NCBI RefSeq assembly: GCF_050402865.1
Contig: NZ_BAABMF010000001.1
Location: forward strand, 62,001-126,000
Direction of reading: 5' to 3'
DNA: 64,000 bases
From: Clostridium_AF sediminicola
GTDB lineage: Bacteria; Bacillota; Clostridia; Clostridiales; Clostridiaceae
The translations under genes were made by a program, and so were the position numbers. Below, piece after piece: positions 52,385 through 60,921 of the stretch (within the stretch, counting starts at the first letter, position 1; each line of letters begins with the position of its first letter). A model generated the notes under the pieces. The model saw only the letters and a list, made by a program, of their open reading frames with translations. It did not search any database and was not told where the DNA came from.

Positions 52385-52662
52385 TAATTATAAATTGCGA
52401 ACAAGTTCGAAATTTATAGTGACAAGTTACAAGTGATAAGTGACAAGTTCATGATACCTTTCGTAAACGAAAGCTTTTAATTAAATGAAAGATAAAAAAA
52501 ATTCCTTTTGCGCAGCAAAAGCTCATTATTCCATCATCTATGGGTCGGCTTAAGAGTTAGTTCTACTTTTCTTTCAAAAATATGCACGTCTCAGGCATTT
52601 TTTGAAAGAAATTAGTAGAAGTTATTCTTTAACTTGTCACTTGTAACTTATCACTTGTCACT
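52385..52662. repeat. Multi-hairpin repeat element, long copy
   Basis: Lies in the 457-base gap 52344-52800. Near-perfect 32-bp inverted arms (52418-52449 and 52631-52662, 28 of 32 paired) enclose three further hairpins: CTTTCGT/ACGAAAG at 52458-52473, CTTTTGC/GCAAAAG at 52505-52521, and a CTTTCAAAAA-type stem at 52571-52608. The left 150 bases match the 59.3 kb copy except for a 42-base segment here (52409-52450) bounded by direct repeats ACAAGTTC. No open frame is inside. The flanks 52344-52384 and 52663-52800 hold nothing else clear. Confidence 0.75.
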
Positions 52663-52800
52663 GATTTATTTCGTCTTTTATTTCAATTAAGATTCTTTAT
52701 ATCACAAGTATAGTATATAAACCTTTTTTTAACAGAAACTATATATTGTAGCTAAAACAGTGGTAAATGGACTGTGTAATGAGTTAGAAGGAGGATTATT

Positions 52801-52935
52801 ATGAGTAAAAAAAACAAAAAATCCCTATGGGATAAAGTATTAGAGCAGATAATTCCAGATTATAATGAATTATCTGAGGAAGATAAGCAACGGTCAACTC
52901 CAATAGTAACAAATTATTATTATAAGAAACATTGA
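52801..52935 (+). CDS. Small 44-residue protein
   Basis: ATG at 52801 preceded by GAAGGAGGATTATT, an excellent ribosome site. The product MSKKNKKSLWDKVLEQIIPDY... is hydrophilic, basic at the N-terminus and acidic in the middle, and ends NYYYKKH. It has no membrane segment or cysteines. No family recognised. It stands alone between two repeats upstream of the germination genes. Confidence 0.6.
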   Translation: MSKKNKKSLWDKVLEQIIPDYNELSEEDKQRSTPIVTNYYYKKH

Positions 52936-52976
52936 ATTTAGTAAAGATATTCTAAAATAACTAATTACAATTACAT

Positions 52977-53020
52977 TAAACCACAAAAATAAATTTAGAC
53001 TGAATTATTTTTGTGGTTTA
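52977..53020. repeat. AAACCACAAAAA hairpin repeat
   Basis: A perfect 16-bp stem (52977-52992 with 53005-53020, TAAACCACAAAAATAA and its complement) has a 12-base loop. It follows the small gene and could also act as its terminator, though only a short T stretch follows. Confidence 0.65.
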
Positions 53021-53090
53021 GTTTTAGAACATATTTTTGTTTTTTTATAAAGAGTTTGATATTAGAAATGTAGAAACGCTTCAAATTTTA

Positions 53091-54170
53091 CTATTTAATT
53101 CTACGAAATTTATAATTTATGTAGTATATAGTAAATACAATGCAGGGTATTATAAAGAAATTAACAAGGTATATCCAAGGAAGTATTTGAATAAATTCAA
53201 AAAGAATCATATTGTTTCTAGATATAAAAAATGTAATAATATATAAAACTGCAGTAATAATATAAAGAATGTTTTTATTATGGTAATTAAAATATTTAAC
53301 TAAAATCATTATCGAAAAACTAACAATAAGGTATTTGATTAGCCATCCTCCTACTATTTGTAATAATACAAAAAATTCTCCACTTTCTAAAAAATGAAAC
53401 ATACTAACTAGTTGTGTTTGAATTATTTTTGGATATAAAATATCAACAGACCTATTTGGACCAAATGTAGTTATTAACCCATGCATAGATACAATTTCCA
53501 TTTGAATAACTATCAGTAGAGCAATTATAATATTTTTTTTTAGTAAATATTTATCTTCAACATAATCTAAAAATGGAAATGTTATAAATATTGTACTATA
53601 GAGTGCAAGGGCTTTTATAACTGATAAAATGAAGTTTTTATCTATTCCATTAGCCATTATTGGATAAATATATTTAAAATCTTTATATTTAATTGTTAAA
53701 AACGCTAGATTGATTCCTGCAATAAAAATAAAAGTTAATCCTACAATACAAGTGATAATTAAAGCATTCATATTCTTTTTTATTGCAAATAAAGTTGTCA
53801 AAAAGAAGAATAATAAATTATACCAAACGGGAGTATTAATTAGGAGGTGATTTTTTACTGAACTACCTTCTACTGACGAACATTCAATAAGCGCTATAAA
53901 TAAGGTTATTATATAAAAAACTATAAATATAAACCCAATTTTATTACCTAAGGCTCCTTTATAAATTTTTATTAGATTAAAATTATTTGTTTTTAAACAT
54001 ATTTCTACTAGGTATAGAAAATACAGAAAAAAGAAAATTGATGCTACTGCTACAGCAATCCAAGCATCTCTTCCACTTAACATCACAATTAAATTTGGAT
54101 AAGTTTTTAGTGATACTATAGAAGTACCAAAAATTAGAAACATAAAATGCTTTGAGTTAATATTTTGCAA
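53091..54170 (-). CDS. GerB-type spore germination permease
   Basis: A 359-residue protein with about ten helices of the amino acid/polyamine-type endospore germination permease family. KHFMFLIFGTSIVSL and the VGLTFIFIAGINLAF region fit. It is the B subunit of a Ger receptor in the spore inner membrane. The start is a TTG at 54170 with GAGGTGA a few bases upstream. It is divergent from the A and C subunit genes, so the receptor is encoded on both strands. Ligand unknown. Confidence 0.9.
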   Translation of the reverse strand: MQNINSKHFMFLIFGTSIVSLKTYPNLIVMLSGRDAWIAVAVASIFFFLYFLYLVEICLKTNNFNLIKIYKGALGNKIGFIFIVFYIITLFIALIECSSVEGSSVKNHLLINTPVWYNLLFFFLTTLFAIKKNMNALIITCIVGLTFIFIAGINLAFLTIKYKDFKYIYPIMANGIDKNFILSVIKALALYSTIFITFPFLDYVEDKYLLKKNIIIALLIVIQMEIVSMHGLITTFGPNRSVDILYPKIIQTQLVSMFHFLESGEFFVLLQIVGGWLIKYLIVSFSIMILVKYFNYHNKNILYIITAVLYIITFFISRNNMILFEFIQILPWIYLVNFFIIPCIVFTIYYINYKFRRIK

Positions 54171-54267
54171 GAAATCACCTCAATTAGAAAATATTCATAG
54201 AGATATTATTTACCAATAACTGAATAATATCCTTTTAACAAAGAAATAATAAATTTAGGTGATAAAT

Positions 54268-55674
54268 ATGAATGGGTATATTTTAGATTCTATCAAGAAT
54301 TCTCTTGAGGGAAGTTTTGATGTTAAATTTCGTGAGTTAGCTATTGAAAGTAATAAAGTAAATTTAATATATATTGATGATTTGACTGATTCAAAATATA
54401 TTAGTGAGTATATTGTTGAACCCATATTACGAAATAGGAATATTTCAAAGTCTAATGAAATTATAAATAGTGTATTGAATGCGTGCACTATTGGCGATAT
54501 TTCGGATGATAAAGACGCAATTGCACATATACTTGTGGGGGATGTAGTTATATTATTCGAAAATTCTTCTAGGGCATTATTTGTTGATGCAAAAGGTTTT
54601 GTTCGAAGGGGAATTGGGGTTCCAGTTACAGAAGCAAGTTTAAAAGGACCTCAAGAGGGATTTAATGAGGTCTTATTAGATAATATTTCTCTAATAAGAA
54701 GAAAAATTCATAATGAAAATCTAAAATTTGAAAATATGATTGTTGGAAAACAGACTAATACTAATGTAACAATTTGTTATTTAAACGGGACTACTCCAGA
54801 TAAATTAGTTAATTATATTAGAGAAAAAATCAATAACCTTGATATAAACTTTATTTTAGATATTAATTATATTGAAGAAGAGTTTGAGAATAGAAATACA
54901 TCTTTTAGTACTTTAGGATATAGTGAAAAACCTGATGTTATTTCATCAAAAATTCTTGAGGGGAAAATAGCTATTATTGTTGATGGATCAGCAAGTGTAT
55001 TATATGCACCTTTCTTTTTTATTGAAAACTTTCAAGTGTCTGATGATTATTATTCAAATAGAGTAACGGCAAATATAACTAGGTGTCAAAGATTACTGGC
55101 ATTATTTTTAGCTGTATTTACACCAGGGTTATATATTGCACTTACAACACATCATTTTGCTCTTATACCTACGAAATTTGTTTTTAGGTTAAGTTCGTCA
55201 AGGGTTGGAGTACCATTTCCAACATTTGTTGAAGTAATATTAATGCTTGGTTTTTTTCAGTTGTTGAGGGAGGCGGGTGTTAGATTGCCCCAACCAACAG
55301 GTCAAGCATTAAGTATCGTAGGTGCTTTGATTCTTGGAGATGCAGCTGTTGGGGCAGGGTTAGCTTCACAAAGTACTATAGTTGTTGTTTCGATTTCATC
55401 GATTGCTACTTTCCTTATACCAAATTTATATATTTCAGTTATGTTATGGAGTGTTTTAATGGTTATTTTAGCTTCATTTATGGGATTACCTGGATTTTAC
55501 TTTGGATTTTTTATATTGATACAGCACTTATCCTCTTTAGATAGTTGTGGGTATCCATATTTATTTCCACTAGGTACATTAAGTTCATTCAGTATGAAAG
55601 ATTTGCTTATGAGAAGAGATTTAAAAGAAATTTCAAATAGTATTTTTGAAAAGGATGATCAGGGTGAAGCCTAA
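54268..55674 (+). CDS. GerA-family spore germination protein (A subunit)
   Basis: 468 residues. A long N-terminal soluble domain (about 1-260) has the family's GDVVILFENSSRALFVDAKGF and RRGIGVPVTEASLKGPQEGFNE. About five membrane helices follow (about 280-440), with the FPTFVEVILMLGFFQLLREAGVRLPQPTGQALSIVGALILGDAAV region given here in pieces: FPTFVEVILMLGFFQL, LREAGVRLPQPTGQAL, LILGDAAVGAG. It forms the channel/sensor of the Ger receptor. The ATG at 54268 follows AGGTGA by six bases; a GTG at 54259 is part of that site. Confidence 0.96.
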   Translation: MNGYILDSIKNSLEGSFDVKFRELAIESNKVNLIYIDDLTDSKYISEYIVEPILRNRNISKSNEIINSVLNACTIGDISDDKDAIAHILVGDVVILFENSSRALFVDAKGFVRRGIGVPVTEASLKGPQEGFNEVLLDNISLIRRKIHNENLKFENMIVGKQTNTNVTICYLNGTTPDKLVNYIREKINNLDINFILDINYIEEEFENRNTSFSTLGYSEKPDVISSKILEGKIAIIVDGSASVLYAPFFFIENFQVSDDYYSNRVTANITRCQRLLALFLAVFTPGLYIALTTHHFALIPTKFVFRLSSSRVGVPFPTFVEVILMLGFFQLLREAGVRLPQPTGQALSIVGALILGDAAVGAGLASQSTIVVVSISSIATFLIPNLYISVMLWSVLMVILASFMGLPGFYFGFFILIQHLSSLDSCGYPYLFPLGTLSSFSMKDLLMRRDLKEISNSIFEKDDQGEA

Positions 55675-56785
55675 AAAAATCGTTATTGTAATATTATTAA
55701 TAATTACTTCAATAGTCAATACATCTTGCTTTAGTTATAGAGATATTGATAATGCAATCTTTGCTACAATGTTATTAATAGATATTGATGAGTATAACAA
55801 TCCAGTACTTTATATTGAAACTTATAAACCAGTTGGTGGAGATGCATCAGAGACACAAAGTGGTAAGAGATTAATATTTAAGGGAGAAGGCAAAACTCTT
55901 TTTGAAGCTTTGAGAACGGTTTCTTTGGCTACAAGTTATAAAATAAATTTTACACAAAACAGAATTATAATATTTACTGAAAAGGCAGCTGAAAGTGGAT
56001 TAGATAGATTTGTGGATTTTTTAGATAGAGATCAAGAGTTGTTAATAAGAGCTTTCGTATGTATAACTAAAGAAGATGCTCAAAAATTAATTGAAACTGA
56101 ATTTAAGGAAAATAAATATATTGGAGTATTTATTATTAAAATGATAGACAACATTGGAAGTTCTTCCAGGGGAGTGGAGTTAAGTCTTAATAATTATATG
56201 AAACAAAGAGTGACAGGAGACAAAACCAGTGTAATACCGTTAATTCAAACAAAAAAAGAAAAAGTAGGAGAAAATAAATTAGAAATAGTTGGTGGTGCAG
56301 CTGTAAAAGAAGATAAGATGGTAGGAGTAATAGAGAGAACTCAAGGTCAAGGATTTAATTTTTTGCTTGATAATATTGAGAGTGGTACTCTAGAACCTGA
56401 AAATCCAGAAGTGCCTGGCAAATTTTTGTCTTTAGAAATATTGAAGAGTAAAACAAATTCGAAAATAGAATATGACGGAAAAAAAGTTAAGCTTTACAAA
56501 AAAATAAAAGTTAATACGGCACTAGGTGAAGTTCAGGGCAAATTTGATACTAATGAATCAAATATAAATAATATAAGAGAAATGACTGAGAAAAATATTG
56601 AAAAAGCTTGCAGGGATGTATTTGATAGCTACAAAGAAAAAGGAATTGATATTTTTGATATAACAGAAGAGTTTGAAAGAAAGTATCCTCACGATAAAGT
56701 AGAAGATGTTATTAAAATAACAGAATTGAATTTAGATGTTAATGTTAATGTTAATTTTTACAATGAGACCAAAGGTTTTAAATAA
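55664..56785 (+). CDS. Ger(x)C-family spore germination lipoprotein
   Basis: 373 residues from a GTG at 55664, with AAGGA eight bases upstream; a TTG at 55646 and ATG at 55655 are alternatives. The signal peptide KPKKIVIVILLIITSIVNTSC ends at a lipidated cysteine near residue 22, although the lipobox is not ideal. The mature part contains the FSYRDIDNAIFATMLLIDID opening, EKAAESGLDRFVDFLDRDQELLIRAFV (pieces), and the late DIFDITEEFERKYPH region typical of GerC. It overlaps the GerA-type gene by 11 bases, implying coupled translation. Confidence 0.93.
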   Translation: MKPKKIVIVILLIITSIVNTSCFSYRDIDNAIFATMLLIDIDEYNNPVLYIETYKPVGGDASETQSGKRLIFKGEGKTLFEALRTVSLATSYKINFTQNRIIIFTEKAAESGLDRFVDFLDRDQELLIRAFVCITKEDAQKLIETEFKENKYIGVFIIKMIDNIGSSSRGVELSLNNYMKQRVTGDKTSVIPLIQTKKEKVGENKLEIVGGAAVKEDKMVGVIERTQGQGFNFLLDNIESGTLEPENPEVPGKFLSLEILKSKTNSKIEYDGKKVKLYKKIKVNTALGEVQGKFDTNESNINNIREMTEKNIEKACRDVFDSYKEKGIDIFDITEEFERKYPHDKVEDVIKITELNLDVNVNVNFYNETKGFK

Positions 56786-56819
56786 ATAGTAATGTTTTTT
56801 CATTACTATTTATTTTTTT
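56780..56819. terminator. Bidirectional terminator between the ger genes and the phospholipase-like gene
   Basis: AAATAAATAGTAATG (56780-56794) pairs perfectly with 56801-56815 across a T6 loop, with a T tail to 56819. Confidence 0.88.
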
Positions 56820-57819
56820 CTTCAAAAATACAATCAAAATATTTTAATTGTATTTCGGGACTATTTTGTTTATTAGTATTATAGGATACATTTCTAAAAT
56901 GATTTTTTAATTTCAAAGAAATTTCTTCATCTTTTGATATAATATAATCCACTAAATCATTTATCATACTAGCAGACGCATCAACAGCTGATTGGAATAA
57001 GTCGAGAAAAGAATCTCTACTCCATTCAGTTAAAGAACAAGGATGAGACCACTTCTTATGGTTAAGATTTAAGTAATCTTTATCATAATTTATTTTATGT
57101 GGGTAAATTGCATAAGAGTAAATTAAATCTTTTTTTGTTATACAAGCAAAAGTTTTTAAAGTGATTTTTTTAATACAAAAAGGGTCATGTAATAATTTTA
57201 GTACTTTATACATATCTTTTACCGAAGTATCAATAATAGAACTACTTATTTCTATATTATAGACATCTTTAATAGTTTTTTTGTAATAAGAGGGTATTAT
57301 ACCAGGAAGTTTATTATTGATATCGTATTTAACCAAATTATGAATTTTTTCTTTTGAAGATAACTTACCTTTATATTTTTTTAGAATAAAAGAATCTAGT
57401 ATTATTTCAAATTGTTTATGGTAATTTGAATATTTTTTTGTTTCTTTTGAACCATCACTTATTCCAGAAAAATAGTAAATAAATGGATGTGTAAATCGAT
57501 CCAAGTTATAATGACAGATTAAACCCATAATATAAGTGAAAAGTTGAAAAAACTCATCTGAATTTTCTTGTTGAGTTAAGTACATAGCACTTAAGTACAA
57601 AAAATCCCCTGTTTTTTTATTATGTAGAAGATTTCCTAAAGAATTGAATTCATCTTTTTTCACCCAAGGCCATACTTTATAATACAAAAAAATATCTGGA
57701 CCCTGGCAACCTATATTTAATAGCAAGGGATGTTTTGCTATTTCAGTTTTAAAAGTAGTATTATTTATTTTTTCAAGAGTTTTTTCACCACACAGTATGT
57801 GAGCTATTACATCAGACAA
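56806..57819 (-). CDS. Zinc-dependent phospholipase C family protein
   Basis: 337 residues of the zinc-dependent PLC/S1-P1 nuclease-like fold. Putative metal ligands lie in IAHILCG near the start, CQGPDIFLYY, and FTYIMGLICHYNLDRFTHPF (in pieces). There is no signal peptide, so it is probably cytosolic, unlike secreted clostridial alpha-toxins. The start is a TTG at 57819 with GAGGTGA five bases upstream. Convergent with the germination genes. Substrate unknown. Confidence 0.85.
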   Translation of the reverse strand: MSDVIAHILCGEKTLEKINNTTFKTEIAKHPLLLNIGCQGPDIFLYYKVWPWVKKDEFNSLGNLLHNKKTGDFLYLSAMYLTQQENSDEFFQLFTYIMGLICHYNLDRFTHPFIYYFSGISDGSKETKKYSNYHKQFEIILDSFILKKYKGKLSSKEKIHNLVKYDINNKLPGIIPSYYKKTIKDVYNIEISSSIIDTSVKDMYKVLKLLHDPFCIKKITLKTFACITKKDLIYSYAIYPHKINYDKDYLNLNHKKWSHPCSLTEWSRDSFLDLFQSAVDASASMINDLVDYIISKDEEISLKLKNHFRNVSYNTNKQNSPEIQLKYFDCIFEEKNK

Positions 57820-58055
57820 AATTTCACCTCATTTAAAATTGATATATAAATCATTATATATAGTATATATATAGTTTAGTATTTTTTTTATAATTTGTTA
57901 AGAAAAATATTAATATTTTTTAGAAGTGTTTTCTTTTAATGTTATTTTTAGTTTAAAAAATATTAATTAATTACAGAGATCAGTTTATTGTGATATTATA
58001 ATATTAGTGTGGAGCAATTATAAAATTAGTGATTATAAAGAAAAGGGGTGTATTA

Positions 58056-59291
58056 ATGACAAAAAAAGAGAAAAGTTGGATTTTGTATGATTGGGCCAAT
58101 TCTGCTTTTGCTATGGCAATTTTAAGTGTTATTTTACCGATTTTTTACAAAGATGTTGTCGCAAAAGATTTGCCAACACATTTATCTACTACTTACTGGA
58201 GTTACGGTAATGCTATTGCTACTGCGTTAGTAGCATTTTTAGCACCAGTATTGGGGACTATTGCAGCTTATAAAGGATTCAAAAAGAAATTTTTTACTTT
58301 CTTTTTAGTTTTAGGCGTTATATTTACTTCTTTATTCTTTTTTGTTAATGAAGGAAATTGGTTTTTATGTATTGTTATTTATATATTTGCTATTTTAGGT
58401 TTTTCAGGATCTAATGTTTTTTATGATTCATTTTTAGTTGATGTAACTACAGAAGATAGGATGGATTGGGTTTCATCATTAGGATTTGGATTTGGCTATA
58501 TCGGAAGTACTATACCATTTATAATAAGTATTATATTTATTATGAAACCTGAATTAATAGGGGTAACAACCCTGCAAGCAACAAAGTTATCATTTTTAAT
58601 TACTGCAGTATGGTGGTTTATATTTTCTATACCTATGCTTAAAAATGTTAAACAAGTTTATTTCATTGAACCAGAAGGACATGTTATTAAACATAGTTTC
58701 GCTACATTATATGAAACATTTTTAAATATTACTAAGTATAAAACTATATTTATGTTTTTGTTGGCTTACTTCTTTTATATAGATGGGGTATCTACTATAA
58801 TAAAAATGGCTACAATTTATGGAAGAGATGTAGGAATAAAATCTAACGATTTGATGCTAATTTTATTAGCTATCCAATTTGTAGCTTTTCCATTTGCTAT
58901 TTTATTTGGCAAGTTAGCTAAAAAATATTCAGCAAAAAAAATGATTTTAGTAGGCATTTGTGTATATATTTTTATTACTATATATGCGTATTTTATGACA
59001 ACAACAATTCAATTCTGGATTTTAGGAATTTTGGTAGGAACATCCCAAGGTGGAATACAAGCTTTGAGTCGTTCGTATTTTGGAAAAATAATTCCTAAAG
59101 AGAAAGCAAGTGAATTCTTTGGGTTCTATAATATATTTGGAAAATTTGCTTCAATAATGGGACCTCTTTTAATGGGTTTTGTTACTTATATAACAGGCAA
59201 TTCAAGATTTGGTATTGTTAGTATAATTATATTATTTATAATTGGTGGAGGACTATTTCTTAAAGTGCCAGAACAAGCTGTGAAGCAATAA
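58056..59291 (+). CDS. MFS transporter, UMF1 / Atg22-like family
   Basis: A 411-residue protein with about 12 helices. The opening KKEKSWILYDWANSAFAMAI is the UMF1 (vacuole effluxer Atg22-like) signature. FYDSFLVDVTTEDRMDWVSSLGFGFGYIGS (pieces) and GTSQGGIQALSRSYFGKIIPKEKASEFFG are also family-specific. Yeast Atg22 moves amino acids; bacterial members have unknown substrates. AAGGGGTG precedes the ATG at 58056. A repeat element begins at its stop codon. Confidence 0.92.
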   Translation: MTKKEKSWILYDWANSAFAMAILSVILPIFYKDVVAKDLPTHLSTTYWSYGNAIATALVAFLAPVLGTIAAYKGFKKKFFTFFLVLGVIFTSLFFFVNEGNWFLCIVIYIFAILGFSGSNVFYDSFLVDVTTEDRMDWVSSLGFGFGYIGSTIPFIISIIFIMKPELIGVTTLQATKLSFLITAVWWFIFSIPMLKNVKQVYFIEPEGHVIKHSFATLYETFLNITKYKTIFMFLLAYFFYIDGVSTIIKMATIYGRDVGIKSNDLMLILLAIQFVAFPFAILFGKLAKKYSAKKMILVGICVYIFITIYAYFMTTTIQFWILGILVGTSQGGIQALSRSYFGKIIPKEKASEFFGFYNIFGKFASIMGPLLMGFVTYITGNSRFGIVSIIILFIIGGGLFLKVPEQAVKQ

Positions 59292-59460
59292 TTATAAATT
59301 GCGAACAAGTTCATGATACCTTTCGTAAACGAAAGCTTTTAATTAAATAAAAGATAAAAAAAATTCCTTTTGCATAGCAAAAGTTCATTGTTCAATCATC
59401 GAAGATGATAAAGGTTTAGTTAAAGATTTTCTGCAAGAAAATCATCATTAACTTGTCACT
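59289..59460. repeat. Multi-hairpin repeat element, short copy
   Basis: It starts at the TAA of the transporter gene and runs to TTAACTTGTCACT at 59460. It shares hairpins CTTTCGT/ACGAAAG and CTTTTGC/GCAAAAG with the 52.4 kb copy, and near-identical sequence over about 110 bases. It lacks the 42-base tandem part and has a different third hairpin (GATTTTCT/AGAAAATC). The rest of the gap to 59551 is AT-rich. Confidence 0.75.
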
Positions 59461-59551
59461 AATTTCTTAGTTTTTTTTATTTCTACAAAGAATAACATGG
59501 GAAACATAAATAGTTTTTAAAAAGTATGAAAAAGTAGGGGGATAGAAACAT

Positions 59552-60217
59552 ATGATAAAGTGTATACTATTTGATTTTGATGGGACATTAATCGATACAA
59601 ATGAGGCGGTTATTGAGAGTCTTAAGGATTCTATAGAAAGTTTTACAGGTAGGGTGGTTGATTTTAAAGAGTTGATCCCTATTCTTGGTAAACCAATAGT
59701 AGAACAAATGAAATATTTTTCTGAAGAAATGTGCAGTGATATGGTTGAACATTATAGAACTGGATATAGGAGTAGAGAAGAGGAAAAGACTTTTATTTTT
59801 GAAAATATTGAAGAAATGTTACGGGTTTTAAAAAGTAAAGGATATAAAATAGGTATTACTTCAAATAAAAGTAGACGAGGCATAAATTATGGATTGAATA
59901 GATTTAATCTTGTTAGTTATATTGACTTTATAATAAGTGTAGATGATGTTGAAAAGAAAAAGCCTCATCCTGAATGTATTAATAAGGTTATTAAAGAGAA
60001 TGGTTATTCTATTGATGAATTAATAATAATAGGGGATAGTCCACATGACATTAATTGTGGTATTAATGCAGGAATAAAAACTGCATTAGTATCTTGGACT
60101 TTGTTTCCTATGAAAGAATTTAAAAGTGCTTCCCCTGATTATGTTCTCAAAGACCCATTAGAACTTGTTGAAGTTATAGAAAAAGAAAATACAGTGAGAA
60201 CAAAAGAATCCAGTTGA
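59552..60217 (+). CDS. HAD-superfamily hydrolase (phosphoglycolate phosphatase / PpaX type)
   Basis: 221 residues. Motif I is ILFDFDGTLIDTNEA, with a four-helix cap after it. Motif II is IGITSNKS, motif III lies around KKKPHPE, and motif IV is IIIGDSPHDINCGINAG. This is the Gph/PpaX pattern, phosphatases acting on phosphoglycolate, pyrophosphate or sugar phosphates. GGGGG lies about ten bases before the ATG. Substrate not determined. Confidence 0.92.
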   Translation: MIKCILFDFDGTLIDTNEAVIESLKDSIESFTGRVVDFKELIPILGKPIVEQMKYFSEEMCSDMVEHYRTGYRSREEEKTFIFENIEEMLRVLKSKGYKIGITSNKSRRGINYGLNRFNLVSYIDFIISVDDVEKKKPHPECINKVIKENGYSIDELIIIGDSPHDINCGINAGIKTALVSWTLFPMKEFKSASPDYVLKDPLELVEVIEKENTVRTKESS

Positions 60218-60234
60218 TAATTGGATTCTTTTTT
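60202..60234 (+). terminator. Intrinsic terminator of the HAD hydrolase gene
   Basis: AAAAGAATCCA pairs with TGGATTCTTTT (11 bp, 9-base loop) and ends in a T run; the stem overlaps the stop codon region. Confidence 0.85.
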
Positions 60235-60341
60235 ATGAAAAAAATCATTTAATATAGGAGTGAAGTTTAATTTATGCATATGCAATTGTATATTTAAATA
60301 TATATAAATGTACTAATAATTAAAAGCTAAAGGACATTATT

Positions 60342-60899
60342 TTGATGAAATTCAAGAAAAAATTAACATGTATTATCATATTTTTGATTTTGTATACAGT
60401 TATTGCTGAAAAATATGATCTATATTATATGGATTCAGAGGAAAAGAATTTAGAAATGAAAGGGACTCTTGCAGGGTCAAATACTGAAGTTAAAAAAGTT
60501 GAATTAATAAAGGTAGGGTGGGAATTTATAACTGAAGAAAAAGATACTGAAGGTGAAGGAAAGGAGATTAATACAAAGTTAAGTTTAATATTAAATGGAA
60601 ACAAAGAAGAAAAAATACTTATTGGAACATATCCTGGAGAAGGATTTGAGATTAATGATCCCAAATTATATGTTCTACCACAAGATTCAGTATTAACTTG
60701 TGAAATATTTTCACATGGTTTATATAATGACTTTTCTGTTACTTTTGATAATGAAAATATAATAATTAAAAGAAGAACATCTGACAAATTTAATGAAAAT
60801 GGCGAAAATGAAACTGGCGAATTAGATGATTATGGGTTTAGTATATTTAAGAAAATACATTATGATCATGATTTTATAATCATAAAATTGAAAGTATAA
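60342..60899 (+). CDS. Secreted or membrane-anchored protein of unknown function
   Basis: 185 residues. A basic start and a hydrophobic segment (MKFKKKLTCIIIFLILYTVI) suggest a signal or anchor with no lipobox. The rest is acidic and charged, with an EEKDTEGEGKEINTKLS loop and a beta-rich pattern. AAAGGA lies seven bases before a TTG at 60342 and ten before an ATG at 60345. No family recognised. Convergent with a sensor kinase gene. Confidence 0.65.
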   Translation: MMKFKKKLTCIIIFLILYTVIAEKYDLYYMDSEEKNLEMKGTLAGSNTEVKKVELIKVGWEFITEEKDTEGEGKEINTKLSLILNGNKEEKILIGTYPGEGFEINDPKLYVLPQDSVLTCEIFSHGLYNDFSVTFDNENIIIKRRTSDKFNENGENETGELDDYGFSIFKKIHYDHDFIIIKLKV

Positions 60900-60921
60900 G
60901 GCAGCTATATGGCTGCCTTAT
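60896..60921. terminator. Hairpin between convergent genes
   Basis: ATAAGGCAGC pairs perfectly with GCTGCCTTAT across a six-base loop. It overlaps the ends of both genes. T tracts are short, so termination may be partial. Confidence 0.7.

Noticed and set aside
52385..52662. CRISPR array
   Set aside because: The short similar units are inverted and uneven, with no regular spacers and no cas genes in the window.
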